A DNA stretch of 64,000 bases from Pseudomonas citronellolis (lineage in GTDB: Bacteria > Pseudomonadota > Gammaproteobacteria > Pseudomonadales > Pseudomonadaceae), in the NCBI RefSeq assembly GCF_900112375.1, contig NZ_FOLS01000002.1, positions 1 to 64,000 on the forward strand, read 5' to 3'. The notes under the pieces are model-generated. The model was given only the letters and a program-made list of their open reading frames with translations. It did not search any database and was not told the DNA's origin. This document shows positions 24,931 through 33,862 of this stretch, in pieces. Position 1 is the stretch's first letter. The number at the start of each line of letters is the position of its first letter. A program made the position numbers and the translations under genes.

Positions 24931-27900
24931 ATGGCGCATACGGAGCATACCGGTCAACTGCATTCTCAACCGGGCGTGCCGGAGCCTGGCTTTTCCCCGA
25001 AAAAACCCAGCCACCACCGCTTCCTGCTGCTGTTCCTGTTCGTCCTGCCACTGCTGGCAGCGATGGGCGCGGCGCTGCTCTACGAGGCGCATACCTCCAA
25101 GCTGCAGGCCCGCGAGCTGGCGCGCCTGGCCGGCGAGCTGACCTGGCAGGTCGGCGCCGGTTCCAGCGACCAGGTGGTCTACCCGAAGGACGGCCCCTTC
25201 GACCGCCGCCTGGGCTACCTGCAACTGCCGGACTTCCTGCAACGCCTGCACGACCGCGACTTCGTCACCCTCGACCAGGCGCGCTTCTCCCCTGCCCTGC
25301 TGCAATACGCCGGCTACGGCATGTTCCCGCCCTACGCCGAGAAGGCCCAGGCCGGCGTCGACATCAGCGACTGCCGCGGCCTGCCGATCTACAACTTCCG
25401 CTACCCGCAGCGGCTCTACGCCAGCTACGACGCCATCGCCCCGCTGATCGTGCAGAGCCTGCTGTACATCGAGAACCGCGACCTGCTCGACGCCAGCCGC
25501 CCCTACCTCAACCCGGCCATCGACTGGAGCCGCTTCACCCAGGCCGCCGTGGCCCAGGCCGGGCGCCTGGTCGGCATGGGCAACCACGCCCCCGGCGGCA
25601 GCACCCTGGCCACGCAGATCGAGAAGTACCGGCATTCAGTGGACGGCCGCACCAACTCCATCCGCGACAAGCTGCGGCAGATGGCCTCGGCCAGCGTGCG
25701 CGCCTACCAGGGCGGCGCCGAGAACCTGCCGGCGCGGCGCAACGTGGTGCTCACCTACCTCAACTCGGTGCCGCTCTCGGCGCAGCCGGGCTACGGCGAG
25801 GTCAGCGGCCTGCCCGACGGCCTGTGGATCTGGTACGGCGCCGACTACCAGCAGGTCAACCGCCTGCTCTCCGCCCCCGTCGGCCAGGACGCCGAACTCG
25901 AGGCCCAGGGCCGGGCGCTGCGCCAGGTGGTGTCGCTGATGATCGCCCACCGCCGCCCGTCCTATTACCTGGCGCGCGGGCGCAAGCCGCTGGGCGAGCT
26001 GACCGACAGCTACCTGCGCCTGCTGGCCCAGGCCGGGGTGATCGAAGCGCCGCTGCGCGATGCCGCCCTGGCCCAGCGCCTGGAGTTCCGCGACCCACAG
26101 AACCAGCCGACGGTGCAGCCGCTGGAGCCGAACAAGGGCGTGAGCCTGGCCCGCACCCGCCTGGCGGGCATGCTCAACGTGCCGCTGTATGACCTGGACC
26201 GCCTCGACCTGACCTTCAGCACCACCCTGCAGGACGAGCTGCAGAACAAGGTCAGCACCTACCTCAAGCAACTGGCCGACGCGGACTTCGCCGCGCAGAT
26301 CGGCCTGTTCGGCGAGCACCTGCTGTCCAAGGACAAGACCGCCGACGTGCGCTACAGCTTCGTGCTGTTCGAACGCACCGCCGACGGCAACCGCGTGCGC
26401 GTGCAGACCGACAGCACCGACCAGCCCTTCGACATCAACGAGGGCAGCAAGCTGGAGCTGGGCTCCACCGCCAAGCTGCGGGTGCTGTCCAACTACCTGG
26501 AGCGCATCGCCGACCAGTACCGCGCCTACAACGGCAAGCCCGCCGCCGAGCTGCGCAAGGTGCCGATGGAGCCGCTGGACTTCATCAGCCGCTGGTCCAT
26601 CGACTACCTGATCGCCAACCCCAACGCCGACCTCTCGGCCATGCTCGCCGCGGCCATGCAGCGCAAGTACTCGGCCAGCCCCTACGAGAGCTTCTTCACC
26701 GGCGGCGGCGTGCACACCTTCTCCAACTTCCGCCGGGAGGACAACGGGCGCATCCCCACCCTGCTCGAAGCGCTGCGCGAATCCATCAACCTGCCCTTCG
26801 TGCGCCTGCTGCGCGACCTGGTGCGCCACGACATGTACCAGAAGGACGGCAACAAGCTGACCGTGCTGCAGGACGACAAGGACCCGCGCCGCCAGCTGTA
26901 CCTGGACCGCTTCGTCGACCAGGAGAGCCGCGTCTACCTGCTGCGCTTCTGGCAGAAGTACCGCGGGCAGAACGCCGACGAGCGCCTGGACACCTTCCTC
27001 GACGGCCTGCGCCCGTGGCCGGTGCGCCTGGCGGCGATCCACCGCTACCTGCAGCCCCAGGCCGACCAGGCGACCTTCGCCGCCTTCCTCCAGGACCGCC
27101 TGAAGCAGAGCCACTACACCGGCGAGAAGCTCACCGACAAGCGCATCGCCGACCTCTACACCCGCTACGGCCCCGGCGCCTTCGACCTCAACGACCAGGG
27201 CTACGTGGCCCGCGTGCACCCGCTGGAGCTGTGGCTGCTGGGCTACCTGCAACGCCAGCCCCAGGCCAGCTTCGCCGACGCGGTGGCCGCCAGCAACGCC
27301 GAGCGCAAGCAGGTCTACGGCTGGCTGTACAAGTCGCGCTACAAGGCTGCCCGCGACAAGCGCATCCGCATCATGCTGGAGGTGGAGGCCTTCCTCGACA
27401 TCCACCAGCAGTGGAAACAGCTGGGCTACCCGTTCGACCACCTGGTGCCCTCGCTGGCCACCGCCCTGGGCAGCTCCGGCGACCGCCCGGCGGCGCTGGC
27501 CGAGCTGATGGGCATCATCCTCAACGACGGCATCCGCCTGCCCACCCTGCGCATCGACAGCCTGCACTTCGCCGCCGGCACGCCCTATGAGGTGAGCCTG
27601 GCGCCGCAGGCCAACGTCGGCACCCGGGTGATGACCTCGGAGGTGGCCAGCACCCTGCGCGACTCGCTGTCCCAGGTGGTCGACCAGGGCACCGCGCGGC
27701 GCCTGTCCGGCAGCTTCCGCCGCGACGACGGCAGCGCGCTGGTGATGGGCGGCAAGACCGGCACCGGCGACAACCGCATCGAAAGCTTCACCCGCAGCGG
27801 GGCGGTGAAGAGCTCGCGCTCGCTGAACCGCACCGCGACCTTCGTGTTCTACCTCGGCCCGCGGCACTTCGGCACCCTCACCGCCTACGTGGCCGGCAGC

Positions 27901-28038
27901 GCGTCGAGCAATTTCAAGTTCACCTCGGCGCTGCCGGTGCAGGTGCTCAAGGGCATGGCGCCGATGCTGCAGCACTACCTGGAGCCGGGCACCGAGTGCC
28001 ACGCGCCCCAGGACACCCTGCGGGTGAGCTGGCTATGA
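24931..28038 (+). CDS. Divergent bifunctional class A penicillin-binding protein (GT51 transglycosylase plus transpeptidase-like domain)
   Basis: A 1035-residue membrane-anchored protein. A helix at about residues 31-51 is followed by a GT51 domain: the catalytic-Glu region YIENRDLL (about 179-186) and PGGSTLATQIEKY (about 220-232). The C-terminal half keeps the penicillin-binding triad: Ser512 and Lys515 in GSTAK, Ser-Ile-Asn near 618, and Lys942 in GGKTGTG. The distance from SxN to KTG, about 320 residues, is well above that of ordinary class A PBPs, indicating a large insertion. It would polymerise and crosslink peptidoglycan in the periplasm. The start has a poor ribosome-binding site; upstream frame is open to 24661. 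Confidence 0.85.
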   Translation: MAHTEHTGQLHSQPGVPEPGFSPKKPSHHRFLLLFLFVLPLLAAMGAALLYEAHTSKLQARELARLAGELTWQVGAGSSDQVVYPKDGPFDRRLGYLQLPDFLQRLHDRDFVTLDQARFSPALLQYAGYGMFPPYAEKAQAGVDISDCRGLPIYNFRYPQRLYASYDAIAPLIVQSLLYIENRDLLDASRPYLNPAIDWSRFTQAAVAQAGRLVGMGNHAPGGSTLATQIEKYRHSVDGRTNSIRDKLRQMASASVRAYQGGAENLPARRNVVLTYLNSVPLSAQPGYGEVSGLPDGLWIWYGADYQQVNRLLSAPVGQDAELEAQGRALRQVVSLMIAHRRPSYYLARGRKPLGELTDSYLRLLAQAGVIEAPLRDAALAQRLEFRDPQNQPTVQPLEPNKGVSLARTRLAGMLNVPLYDLDRLDLTFSTTLQDELQNKVSTYLKQLADADFAAQIGLFGEHLLSKDKTADVRYSFVLFERTADGNRVRVQTDSTDQPFDINEGSKLELGSTAKLRVLSNYLERIADQYRAYNGKPAAELRKVPMEPLDFISRWSIDYLIANPNADLSAMLAAAMQRKYSASPYESFFTGGGVHTFSNFRREDNGRIPTLLEALRESINLPFVRLLRDLVRHDMYQKDGNKLTVLQDDKDPRRQLYLDRFVDQESRVYLLRFWQKYRGQNADERLDTFLDGLRPWPVRLAAIHRYLQPQADQATFAAFLQDRLKQSHYTGEKLTDKRIADLYTRYGPGAFDLNDQGYVARVHPLELWLLGYLQRQPQASFADAVAASNAERKQVYGWLYKSRYKAARDKRIRIMLEVEAFLDIHQQWKQLGYPFDHLVPSLATALGSSGDRPAALAELMGIILNDGIRLPTLRIDSLHFAAGTPYEVSLAPQANVGTRVMTSEVASTLRDSLSQVVDQGTARRLSGSFRRDDGSALVMGGKTGTGDNRIESFTRSGAVKSSRSLNRTATFVFYLGPRHFGTLTAYVAGSASSNFKFTSALPVQVLKGMAPMLQHYLEPGTECHAPQDTLRVSWL

Positions 28039-28182
28039 GGCCGCGCGCCGCCGCGGCCTGAACCCGGGAAAGGCCAGGGAAGCACGGCGCCAAGGGTTCG
28101 GCGCCGGGAGGTCCGGCCGGCCGTCAGCATGACCTGGCGCGGCGCCCCTTGCCGCGCGGGTCAGGAGCCGGAGGGCACCGCC

Positions 28183-31100
28183 ATGCCGCGCCGCCACGGA
28201 AACCTCAGGGACCAGGAACAGGCGTTGCTGCGCCAGCGCCGCGCCCAGGCCGGCATCGACGTGCCGAGCGACTTCAGCTGGGGCCTGGCCCTCTCCGGCG
28301 GCGGCGTGCGCAGCGCCACCTTCAACTTCGGCCTGCTGCGGGCGCTGGCGAAGAACCACGTGCTCAAGCGCTTCGACTACCTGTCCACGGTGTCCGGCGG
28401 CGGCTACGTCGGCGCCATGCTCGGCCGCCTGTACGGCCCCGCCCAGGGCGCCCGCGAGGTGGAGAACGGCCTGGCGGCGGACGACTCGCTGCTGCTCTGG
28501 TGGCTGCGCAACAACGGCCGCTACCTGGCCCCGGCCGGCGGCCGCGACCTGCTGATGGCCGGCGCCTCGATGCTCCGTGGCTTCATGGCCACCCAACTGG
28601 AGATCGGCATCCTGCTGCTGTGCATCGGCATGTTCACGGTGCTGCCCCACGTGCTGCTGGCGCTGCTGGGCACGCCGCCGGTGTTCCTCGGCAACCTCTG
28701 GTCGCTGTGGTTCCTCGCCGTGCCGCTGTTGCTGCTGGCCGCCGGCGCGCTGTGCTGGGCCTACTGGTTCAGCCGCGACCGCCAGGACCACGCCCTGCGC
28801 GACCTGCTCTCGGTGCTGCTGGCCCTGCTCGCCGCCCTCGCCCTGGCGGTGCAGAGCCTGTGGCCGCAGTTGCAGAGCGACATCGAACTGGGCCCGCGGC
28901 TGCTGGCCTACGCCGTTCTGGTCGGCGCCCTGCTGATCGCCCCGCTGGGCTGGCTGCTGCGCCTGCCGCTGCGCGCCTGCCCGCCGGAACAGCAGCGCCT
29001 GCGCCTGACCCACTGGCTGGGCTGGGTGCTGCTGGGCGGCGCCGGGGTGCTGCTGCTGGGCGTCTGCGAGGCGGCCACCTGGCACTTGGTCGTGCGCCTG
29101 CGCGAGAGCGGCAACTTCACCCTGGTTTCCTCCGGCGTGCTGGGCTCCACGGGCCTTGCCGTGGTGCTGCTGCGCGCCCTGCTGCCGACGCTGCTGGAGC
29201 GCCTGCGCCAGCAGGGCCTGCCGAGCGCCTACGGCAGCCAGCTGGCCAACCTGCTGGGCCTGGCCCTGCTGGCATTCCTGCTGCTGGCCTGGCTGACGCT
29301 GCTGCAGGCCTTCCTCTACCTGGGCGGCAACCTGCTCAGCCCCGGCGCCGCCATGCAGCCCTGGCTGCCGCTGCTGTACTGGGCCCTGGTGCTGGCCGCG
29401 CTGGGCTTCTACATCGGCATCAGCGGCGCCAACCTCACCCAGCTGAACCTCGCCTCGCTGCACTACTTCTACCGCTCGCGCCTGGCCCGCACCTACGTCG
29501 CGGTGGCCAACCACGGCGGGCCCGAGGCGCGCTTCCCGGCCTCGCTGCTGGTGCCGGCCGAGCGCCGGCTGATCGAAGGCATCGAGTCGCTGCGGGAGAT
29601 ACTGCCCGGCGACGACGTGGCCCTGGCCGACTACCAGCCGCACACCTACGGCGGGCCGCTGCACCTGATCAACTGCTGCATCAACCAGACCCTCGACGAC
29701 CGCACCCACAGCTACAACGCCGACCGCAAGGGCGTCGCCCTGACCGTCAGCGCCCTGGGCGTGGAGACCGGCACCCACGGCCCGCGGCCGCCCCAGGGCA
29801 TGGAGCGCAGCAGCCTGGCGCAATGGGCGACCATCTCCGGCGCCGCGCTGAGCACCGGCATGGGCTCGCGCACCAGCGCCGGGCTGGCCGCGCTGGTGTT
29901 CATGACCGGCCTGCGCCTGGGCTTCTGGCTGCCCAACCCGACGCGCGCCGCCGAGACCGGCTGGCGCGCGCGCCTGGCCAAGTACCTGGCCACCCGCGCC
30001 GAGATGCTCGCCCAGTTCCCCGGCCTGCGCGCGCCCTTCTGGTACCTGTCCGACGGCGGCCACTTCGACAACAGCGGCGTCTACGCCCTGCTCAAGCGCG
30101 AGGTCGACCTGATCATCGCCAGCGACTGCGGCGCCGACCCGCGCTACCTGTTCGAGGACCTGGAGAACCTGGTGCGCAAGGCCAAGATCGACTACGACGC
30201 CGACATCGAGTTCATCGACCCGGACAGCCTGGCGCGGGTCTCCGCCGGCGACGCCCGCGCCCTGCTGTTCGGCACCCCGGAATCCATCTCGCCGGATTGC
30301 GGCCGCGAATACCTGCTGCTGGCGCGCATCACCTACGCCAGCCACAGGCGCGGCACCCTGCTGGTGGTCAAGCCGCACCGCTGCGATTCGCCGCTGCTGG
30401 AGCTGCCCTTCGACCTGGTGGGCTACGCCGACCGCAACCCGGCCTTCCCGCAGCAGGGCACCGACGACCAGTTCTTCGACGAAAGCCAGTGGGAGGCCTA
30501 TCACCAACTGGGCCTGGCGCTGGGTTCGGTGCTCAGCCGCGACTTCCTCCAGCGCCTGCCGGGCTGGACCGACCTGGCCAGCATCGTGACCCTCACCGCG
30601 GTCGGCCAGCCGGCCCCGGCCAACGGCCCGAACCGCCGCCAGCGCATCGCCCAGAACGTGCGCACCACCCTCGGCGTGGGCCTCTCCGCCAGCCTGGTGG
30701 TGGCGCTCTGGCAGGGCCTGGAGCAGTACCGCGGCAGCATTGCCGACAGCGATTCGAAGTACGCCAGCCAGTTGGAGGCCATCGCCGATCTCTATGCCAA
30801 GGGCAACAAGGTCAGCGACGCCCTGCGCACGCGCATCGGCCACCTGGAGAACTTCGCCAGCCGCAACGGCCTGTCGGTGGAGTTCGCCAGCGACATGCGT
30901 ACCCTGTTCGAGCGCGCCAGCACGGCCTGCGCCAGCGGCGCCGAGTCGGCCGACTGCGATTACCTGCGCCAGCTCACCAGCGACCCGCACCCCAACAGCC
31001 CGGTGCAGCAATACTGGTTCGGCTTCACCCCGCTGCCGGAAGACAACCCGGCGCTGGCCAGCGCCCCGCCGCCCCCTCCGCCACCGCCAGCCGCGGCGCC

Positions 31101-31536
31101 GGCATCACCGCCTGTCAGCGCCGAGATGGTGCCACCGCCCGCCGTCACGGCCAACGCCGCGCCCGCGCCCGCAGCAGAGCCGGTGGCCAACCCCTGCATG
31201 CGCGAAGGCAGGCGGCCGGTGGTGCTCTACACGCAGATCTACTCGGCCGACGAACAGCGCCCGGCGCGGGACTTCCTCAAGCTGCTGGAAGGCAGCGGGA
31301 TCAGCACCCCGGGCATCGAGAACGTGGTCAGCGCCGCCGCCCGCCGCGGCTCGCCGCCGCCATTGCCCTGGCCGCGGCCGACCTTCATCTACCACGCCCG
31401 CCGCGACGGCGAATGCGCCCGCTGGCTGGCCCACAAGTTCAGCGACAAAGCCGTGGCCCTGCCGCTGGCGGCGAGCCTGCAGGCCTCGCCCGGGGTCATC
31501 GAGTTCTGGCTGCCGGCGCAGGCGAAGCCCAATTGA
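28183..31536 (+). CDS. Large membrane protein with a patatin-like phospholipase domain
   Basis: About 1117 residues, starting at an ATG with GAGGG upstream. The patatin fold is seen in GLALSGGGVRSATFNFGLL (oxyanion loop, Gly39-41) and STVSGGGYVGA (nucleophile Ser71). The partner Asp is only found at about 624, in YLSDGGHFDNSG. Between them, roughly residues 130-430, lie about nine hydrophobic helices. A late helix at about 830, a Pro/Ala-rich linker (about 960-1003) and a C-terminal alpha/beta domain (VVLYTQIYSADEQRPARDFL) follow. It presumably hydrolyses membrane lipids. It lies 145 bp downstream of the PBP gene on the same strand. Confidence 0.85.
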   Translation: MPRRHGNLRDQEQALLRQRRAQAGIDVPSDFSWGLALSGGGVRSATFNFGLLRALAKNHVLKRFDYLSTVSGGGYVGAMLGRLYGPAQGAREVENGLAADDSLLLWWLRNNGRYLAPAGGRDLLMAGASMLRGFMATQLEIGILLLCIGMFTVLPHVLLALLGTPPVFLGNLWSLWFLAVPLLLLAAGALCWAYWFSRDRQDHALRDLLSVLLALLAALALAVQSLWPQLQSDIELGPRLLAYAVLVGALLIAPLGWLLRLPLRACPPEQQRLRLTHWLGWVLLGGAGVLLLGVCEAATWHLVVRLRESGNFTLVSSGVLGSTGLAVVLLRALLPTLLERLRQQGLPSAYGSQLANLLGLALLAFLLLAWLTLLQAFLYLGGNLLSPGAAMQPWLPLLYWALVLAALGFYIGISGANLTQLNLASLHYFYRSRLARTYVAVANHGGPEARFPASLLVPAERRLIEGIESLREILPGDDVALADYQPHTYGGPLHLINCCINQTLDDRTHSYNADRKGVALTVSALGVETGTHGPRPPQGMERSSLAQWATISGAALSTGMGSRTSAGLAALVFMTGLRLGFWLPNPTRAAETGWRARLAKYLATRAEMLAQFPGLRAPFWYLSDGGHFDNSGVYALLKREVDLIIASDCGADPRYLFEDLENLVRKAKIDYDADIEFIDPDSLARVSAGDARALLFGTPESISPDCGREYLLLARITYASHRRGTLLVVKPHRCDSPLLELPFDLVGYADRNPAFPQQGTDDQFFDESQWEAYHQLGLALGSVLSRDFLQRLPGWTDLASIVTLTAVGQPAPANGPNRRQRIAQNVRTTLGVGLSASLVVALWQGLEQYRGSIADSDSKYASQLEAIADLYAKGNKVSDALRTRIGHLENFASRNGLSVEFASDMRTLFERASTACASGAESADCDYLRQLTSDPHPNSPVQQYWFGFTPLPEDNPALASAPPPPPPPPAAAPASPPVSAEMVPPPAVTANAAPAPAAEPVANPCMREGRRPVVLYTQIYSADEQRPARDFLKLLEGSGISTPGIENVVSAAARRGSPPPLPWPRPTFIYHARRDGECARWLAHKFSDKAVALPLAASLQASPGVIEFWLPAQAKPN

Positions 31537-31550
31537 GGTGGCGCCGGGGC

Positions 31551-32124
31551 GCTCTTCGTAGGATCGAGGGGGACGCCTAGTTCTTGCTCGCGAACAGACG
31601 CGGTGCCATGCGATTCGCGAGCAAGCTCGCTCCTACGGGAAGCCATGCGCACCGGTATTGTCCGCGATAACCGGACGCCCCGGCGCGATTCGCGGATGAG
31701 ATCCGCTCCTACGCCACGCCATTCCCCTGTAGGAGCGCGCCCTGCGCGCGAATCGCGGGCAGGGCCCGCTCCTACAGGTTGCCGGGAGGCACGGTATTCC
31801 TCCCCCCGTAGGAGCGGACCTTGTCCGCGATAGCCGGACGCCCCGGCGCGATTCGCGGATAAGATCCGCTCCTACGCCGCCCCACCCACGCCATTCCCCT
31901 GTAGGAGCGCGCCCTGAGCGCGATTTCGCGGGCAGGGTCCACTCCTACAGGGTTACCGGGAGGCACGGTATTCCTCCCCCCGTAGGAGCGGACCTTGTCC
32001 GCGATAGCCGGACGCCCCGGCGCGATTCGCGGATGAGATCCGCTCCTACTCCGCGCCACCCGCGCCATTCCCCTGTAGGAGCGCGCCCTGCGCGCGATTT
32101 CGCGGGCAGGGCCCGCTCCTACAG
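31551..32124. repeat. Tandem array of composite palindromic repeats
   Basis: No gene is present. An interrupted REP at 31551-31594 and a normal inverted REP at 31613-31636 are followed by three tandem units with a period of 172-174 bp. Each unit has a GTAGGAGCGGACCTTGTCCG palindrome (partial at 31657; full at 31808-31876 and 31982-32050) and a GTAGGAGCGCGCCCTG palindrome (31729-31777, 31901-31950, 32075-32124). Spacers such as GGGAGGCACGGTATTCC are also conserved between units. Confidence 0.88.
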
Positions 32125-32161
32125 GTTGCCGGGGCCCCACCGGCCACGTCGGACTATCCGC

Positions 32162-32386
32162 TCACCCCTTCCCACGCACCATCTGCACGTAGAGCTTCTC
32201 CACCTGCTCCCGCGCCCAGGGCGTGCGGCGCAGGAAGGTCAGGCTGGACTTGATGCTGGGCTCGCTCTTGAAGCAGCGGATGTCGATGCGCTTGGCCAAT
32301 CCCTCCCAGCCGTACTGCTCCAGCAGGCGTTCGAGGATGGTCTGCAGGGTCATGCCGTGCAGTGGGTCCTTGGGTTTCTCGCTCAT
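32162..32386 (-). CDS. VF530 family (DUF2132) small protein
   Basis: A 74-residue cytosolic protein. The wording DPLHGMTLQTILERLLEQYGW and IRCFKSEPSIKSSLTFLRRTPWAREQVE is that of the VF530 family, whose structures show a helical fold and a suggested DNA-binding role. The ATG at 32386 gives the family length; an upstream frame to 32422 is not needed. It is divergent from sotB with a 234-bp gap. Function remains unproven. Confidence 0.9.
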   Translation of the reverse strand: MSEKPKDPLHGMTLQTILERLLEQYGWEGLAKRIDIRCFKSEPSIKSSLTFLRRTPWAREQVEKLYVQMVRGKG

Positions 32387-32620
32387 GGTCGGGCTTCGTC
32401 GTCGGTACGTATGTGCGCGCACCTTAGCAGCAAGCCGCCAGGCGCGCAGCCCAGGCGCAGACAGGCGCCCGGAGCGCGGCGTAGAATGGCCGCCGCGACC
32501 GCCGCAGCCCCCATACCAACAACGATTCCTCTTCGCCCGCCCGCACCCGGCCCTTTGCCGCCGGTGCCCCGCGCGTGGCCGGGGGACTCGGCCTGAGCCC
32601 CACCCTCACTCAGGATTCCC

Positions 32621-33811
32621 ATGCACACCGCGCAAGACACCCGCACCGGCAGTTGGCTGAACGTCATCGCCCTGGCCATCGCCGCCTTCATCTTCAACAC
32701 CACCGAGTTCGTCCCGGTGGGCCTACTCAGCGACATCGGCCGCAGCTTCGACATGCGCCCGGAACAGGCCGGGCTGATGCTCACCCTGTACGCCTGGGTG
32801 GTGTCGCTCACCTCGCTGCCGCTGATGCTGGCCACGCGCAACATGGAGCGGCGGCGCCTGCTGGTGACGATCTTCTGCCTGTTCATCGGCAGCCACCTGC
32901 TCTCCGGCGTCGCCTGGAGCTTCACCACGCTGATGCTCAGCCGCTTCGGCATCGCCTTCGCCCATGCGGTGTTCTGGTCGATCACCGCGTCCCTGGCGGT
33001 GCGCGTGGCGCCGCCGGGCCAGCAGGCGAAGGCCCTCGGCCTGCTGGCCACCGGCACCATCCTGGCGATGGTCCTGGGCATTCCCCTGGGCCGCGTGCTC
33101 GGCGAGGCCATGGGCTGGCGCGCGACCTTCCTGGCCATCGCCGGCGTCTCGCTGGTGGTGGTGCTCTGGCTGGCCCGCGCGCTGCCGCTGCTGCCCAGCC
33201 AGAACTCCGGCTCGCTGCGCAGCCTGCCGCTGTTGCTGCGGCGCCCGGCGCTGGTGGCGCTGTACGTGCTCACCGTGCTGGTGATCACCGCGCAGTTCAC
33301 CGCCTACAGCTACATCGAGCCCTTCGCCCGCGAGGTGGCCAGGCTGGACAGCCAGCGCACCACCCTGCTGCTCCTGCTGTTCGGCGGCGCCGGGCTGTTC
33401 GGCTCGATCCTCTTCAGCCGCTACAGCGAACGCTTTCCGCGCGGCTTCCCGTGCCTGACCATCGCCGTGCTCGGCAGTTGCCTGCTGCTGCTCCTGCCGC
33501 TGGCCCACGAGCCCCTGGCGCTGCTCGGCCTGAGCCTGTTCTGGGGCGCCGCCATCCTCTGCTTCGGCCTGGCCCTGCAGGCCAAGGTGCTGCAACTGGC
33601 CCACGACGCCACCGACGTGGCCATGGCCATGTTCTCCGGGCTGTACAACGTCGGCATCGGCGGCGGCGCGCTGCTGGGCAGCCGGGTGGTCGGCGGCATC
33701 GGCCTGGCGCAGATCGGCAACGTCGGCGGCGCCCTGGCCATGGCCGGCCTGGCGCTGTGCCTGTTCGCCTGCTGGCGCTATGCCGAGGCGCTGCGCAACG
33801 GGCACAAATGA
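32621..33811 (+). CDS. sotB: Sugar efflux transporter, SotB-like (MFS, DHA1)
   Basis: A 396-residue major facilitator with 12 helices. [20 protein letters not shown] in the first helix and the loop [11 protein letters not shown] are hallmarks of the SotB/YdeA group, which exports arabinose and related compounds or drugs. Motif C-like [19 protein letters not shown] is present in helix 5. It lies in the inner membrane and works by proton antiport. The ATG at 32621 is preceded by AGGATTCCC. The true substrate in this organism is unknown. A bidirectional terminator follows directly. Confidence 0.9.
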   Translation: MHTAQDTRTGSWLNVIALAIAAFIFNTTEFVPVGLLSDIGRSFDMRPEQAGLMLTLYAWVVSLTSLPLMLATRNMERRRLLVTIFCLFIGSHLLSGVAWSFTTLMLSRFGIAFAHAVFWSITASLAVRVAPPGQQAKALGLLATGTILAMVLGIPLGRVLGEAMGWRATFLAIAGVSLVVVLWLARALPLLPSQNSGSLRSLPLLLRRPALVALYVLTVLVITAQFTAYSYIEPFAREVARLDSQRTTLLLLLFGGAGLFGSILFSRYSERFPRGFPCLTIAVLGSCLLLLLPLAHEPLALLGLSLFWGAAILCFGLALQAKVLQLAHDATDVAMAMFSGLYNVGIGGGALLGSRVVGGIGLAQIGNVGGALAMAGLALCLFACWRYAEALRNGHK

Positions 33812-33812
33812 A

Positions 33813-33845
33813 AAAGGCCGCGGCCCCTTGCGGGACCGCGGCCTT
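33813..33845. terminator. Bidirectional rho-independent terminator between sotB and putP
   Basis: AAAGGCCGCGG pairs with CCGCGGCC(TT) around a CCCTTGCGGGA loop. On the minus strand the stem is followed by TTTTT for putP; on the + strand it ends in TTGGGT, weaker for sotB. The sotB stop codon directly precedes it. Confidence 0.8.
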
Positions 33846-33862
33846 GGGTACAGCCCGGCGAA

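Noticed and set aside
25636-28002. A 788-residue open frame on the minus strand opposite the PBP gene
   Set aside because: Low-complexity antisense shadow without motifs; the + strand carries GT51 and transpeptidase signatures.
28033-31011. A 992-residue open frame on the minus strand opposite the patatin gene
   Set aside because: Its composition (Gln, Ala, Val, Arg, Gly runs) is that of an antisense shadow of a GC-rich gene; the + strand frame has clear patatin motifs and membrane helices.
31657-32124. Regular repeats that could suggest a CRISPR array
   Set aside because: Units are about 174 bp, made of two palindromes with conserved rather than unique spacers, and no cas gene is near.
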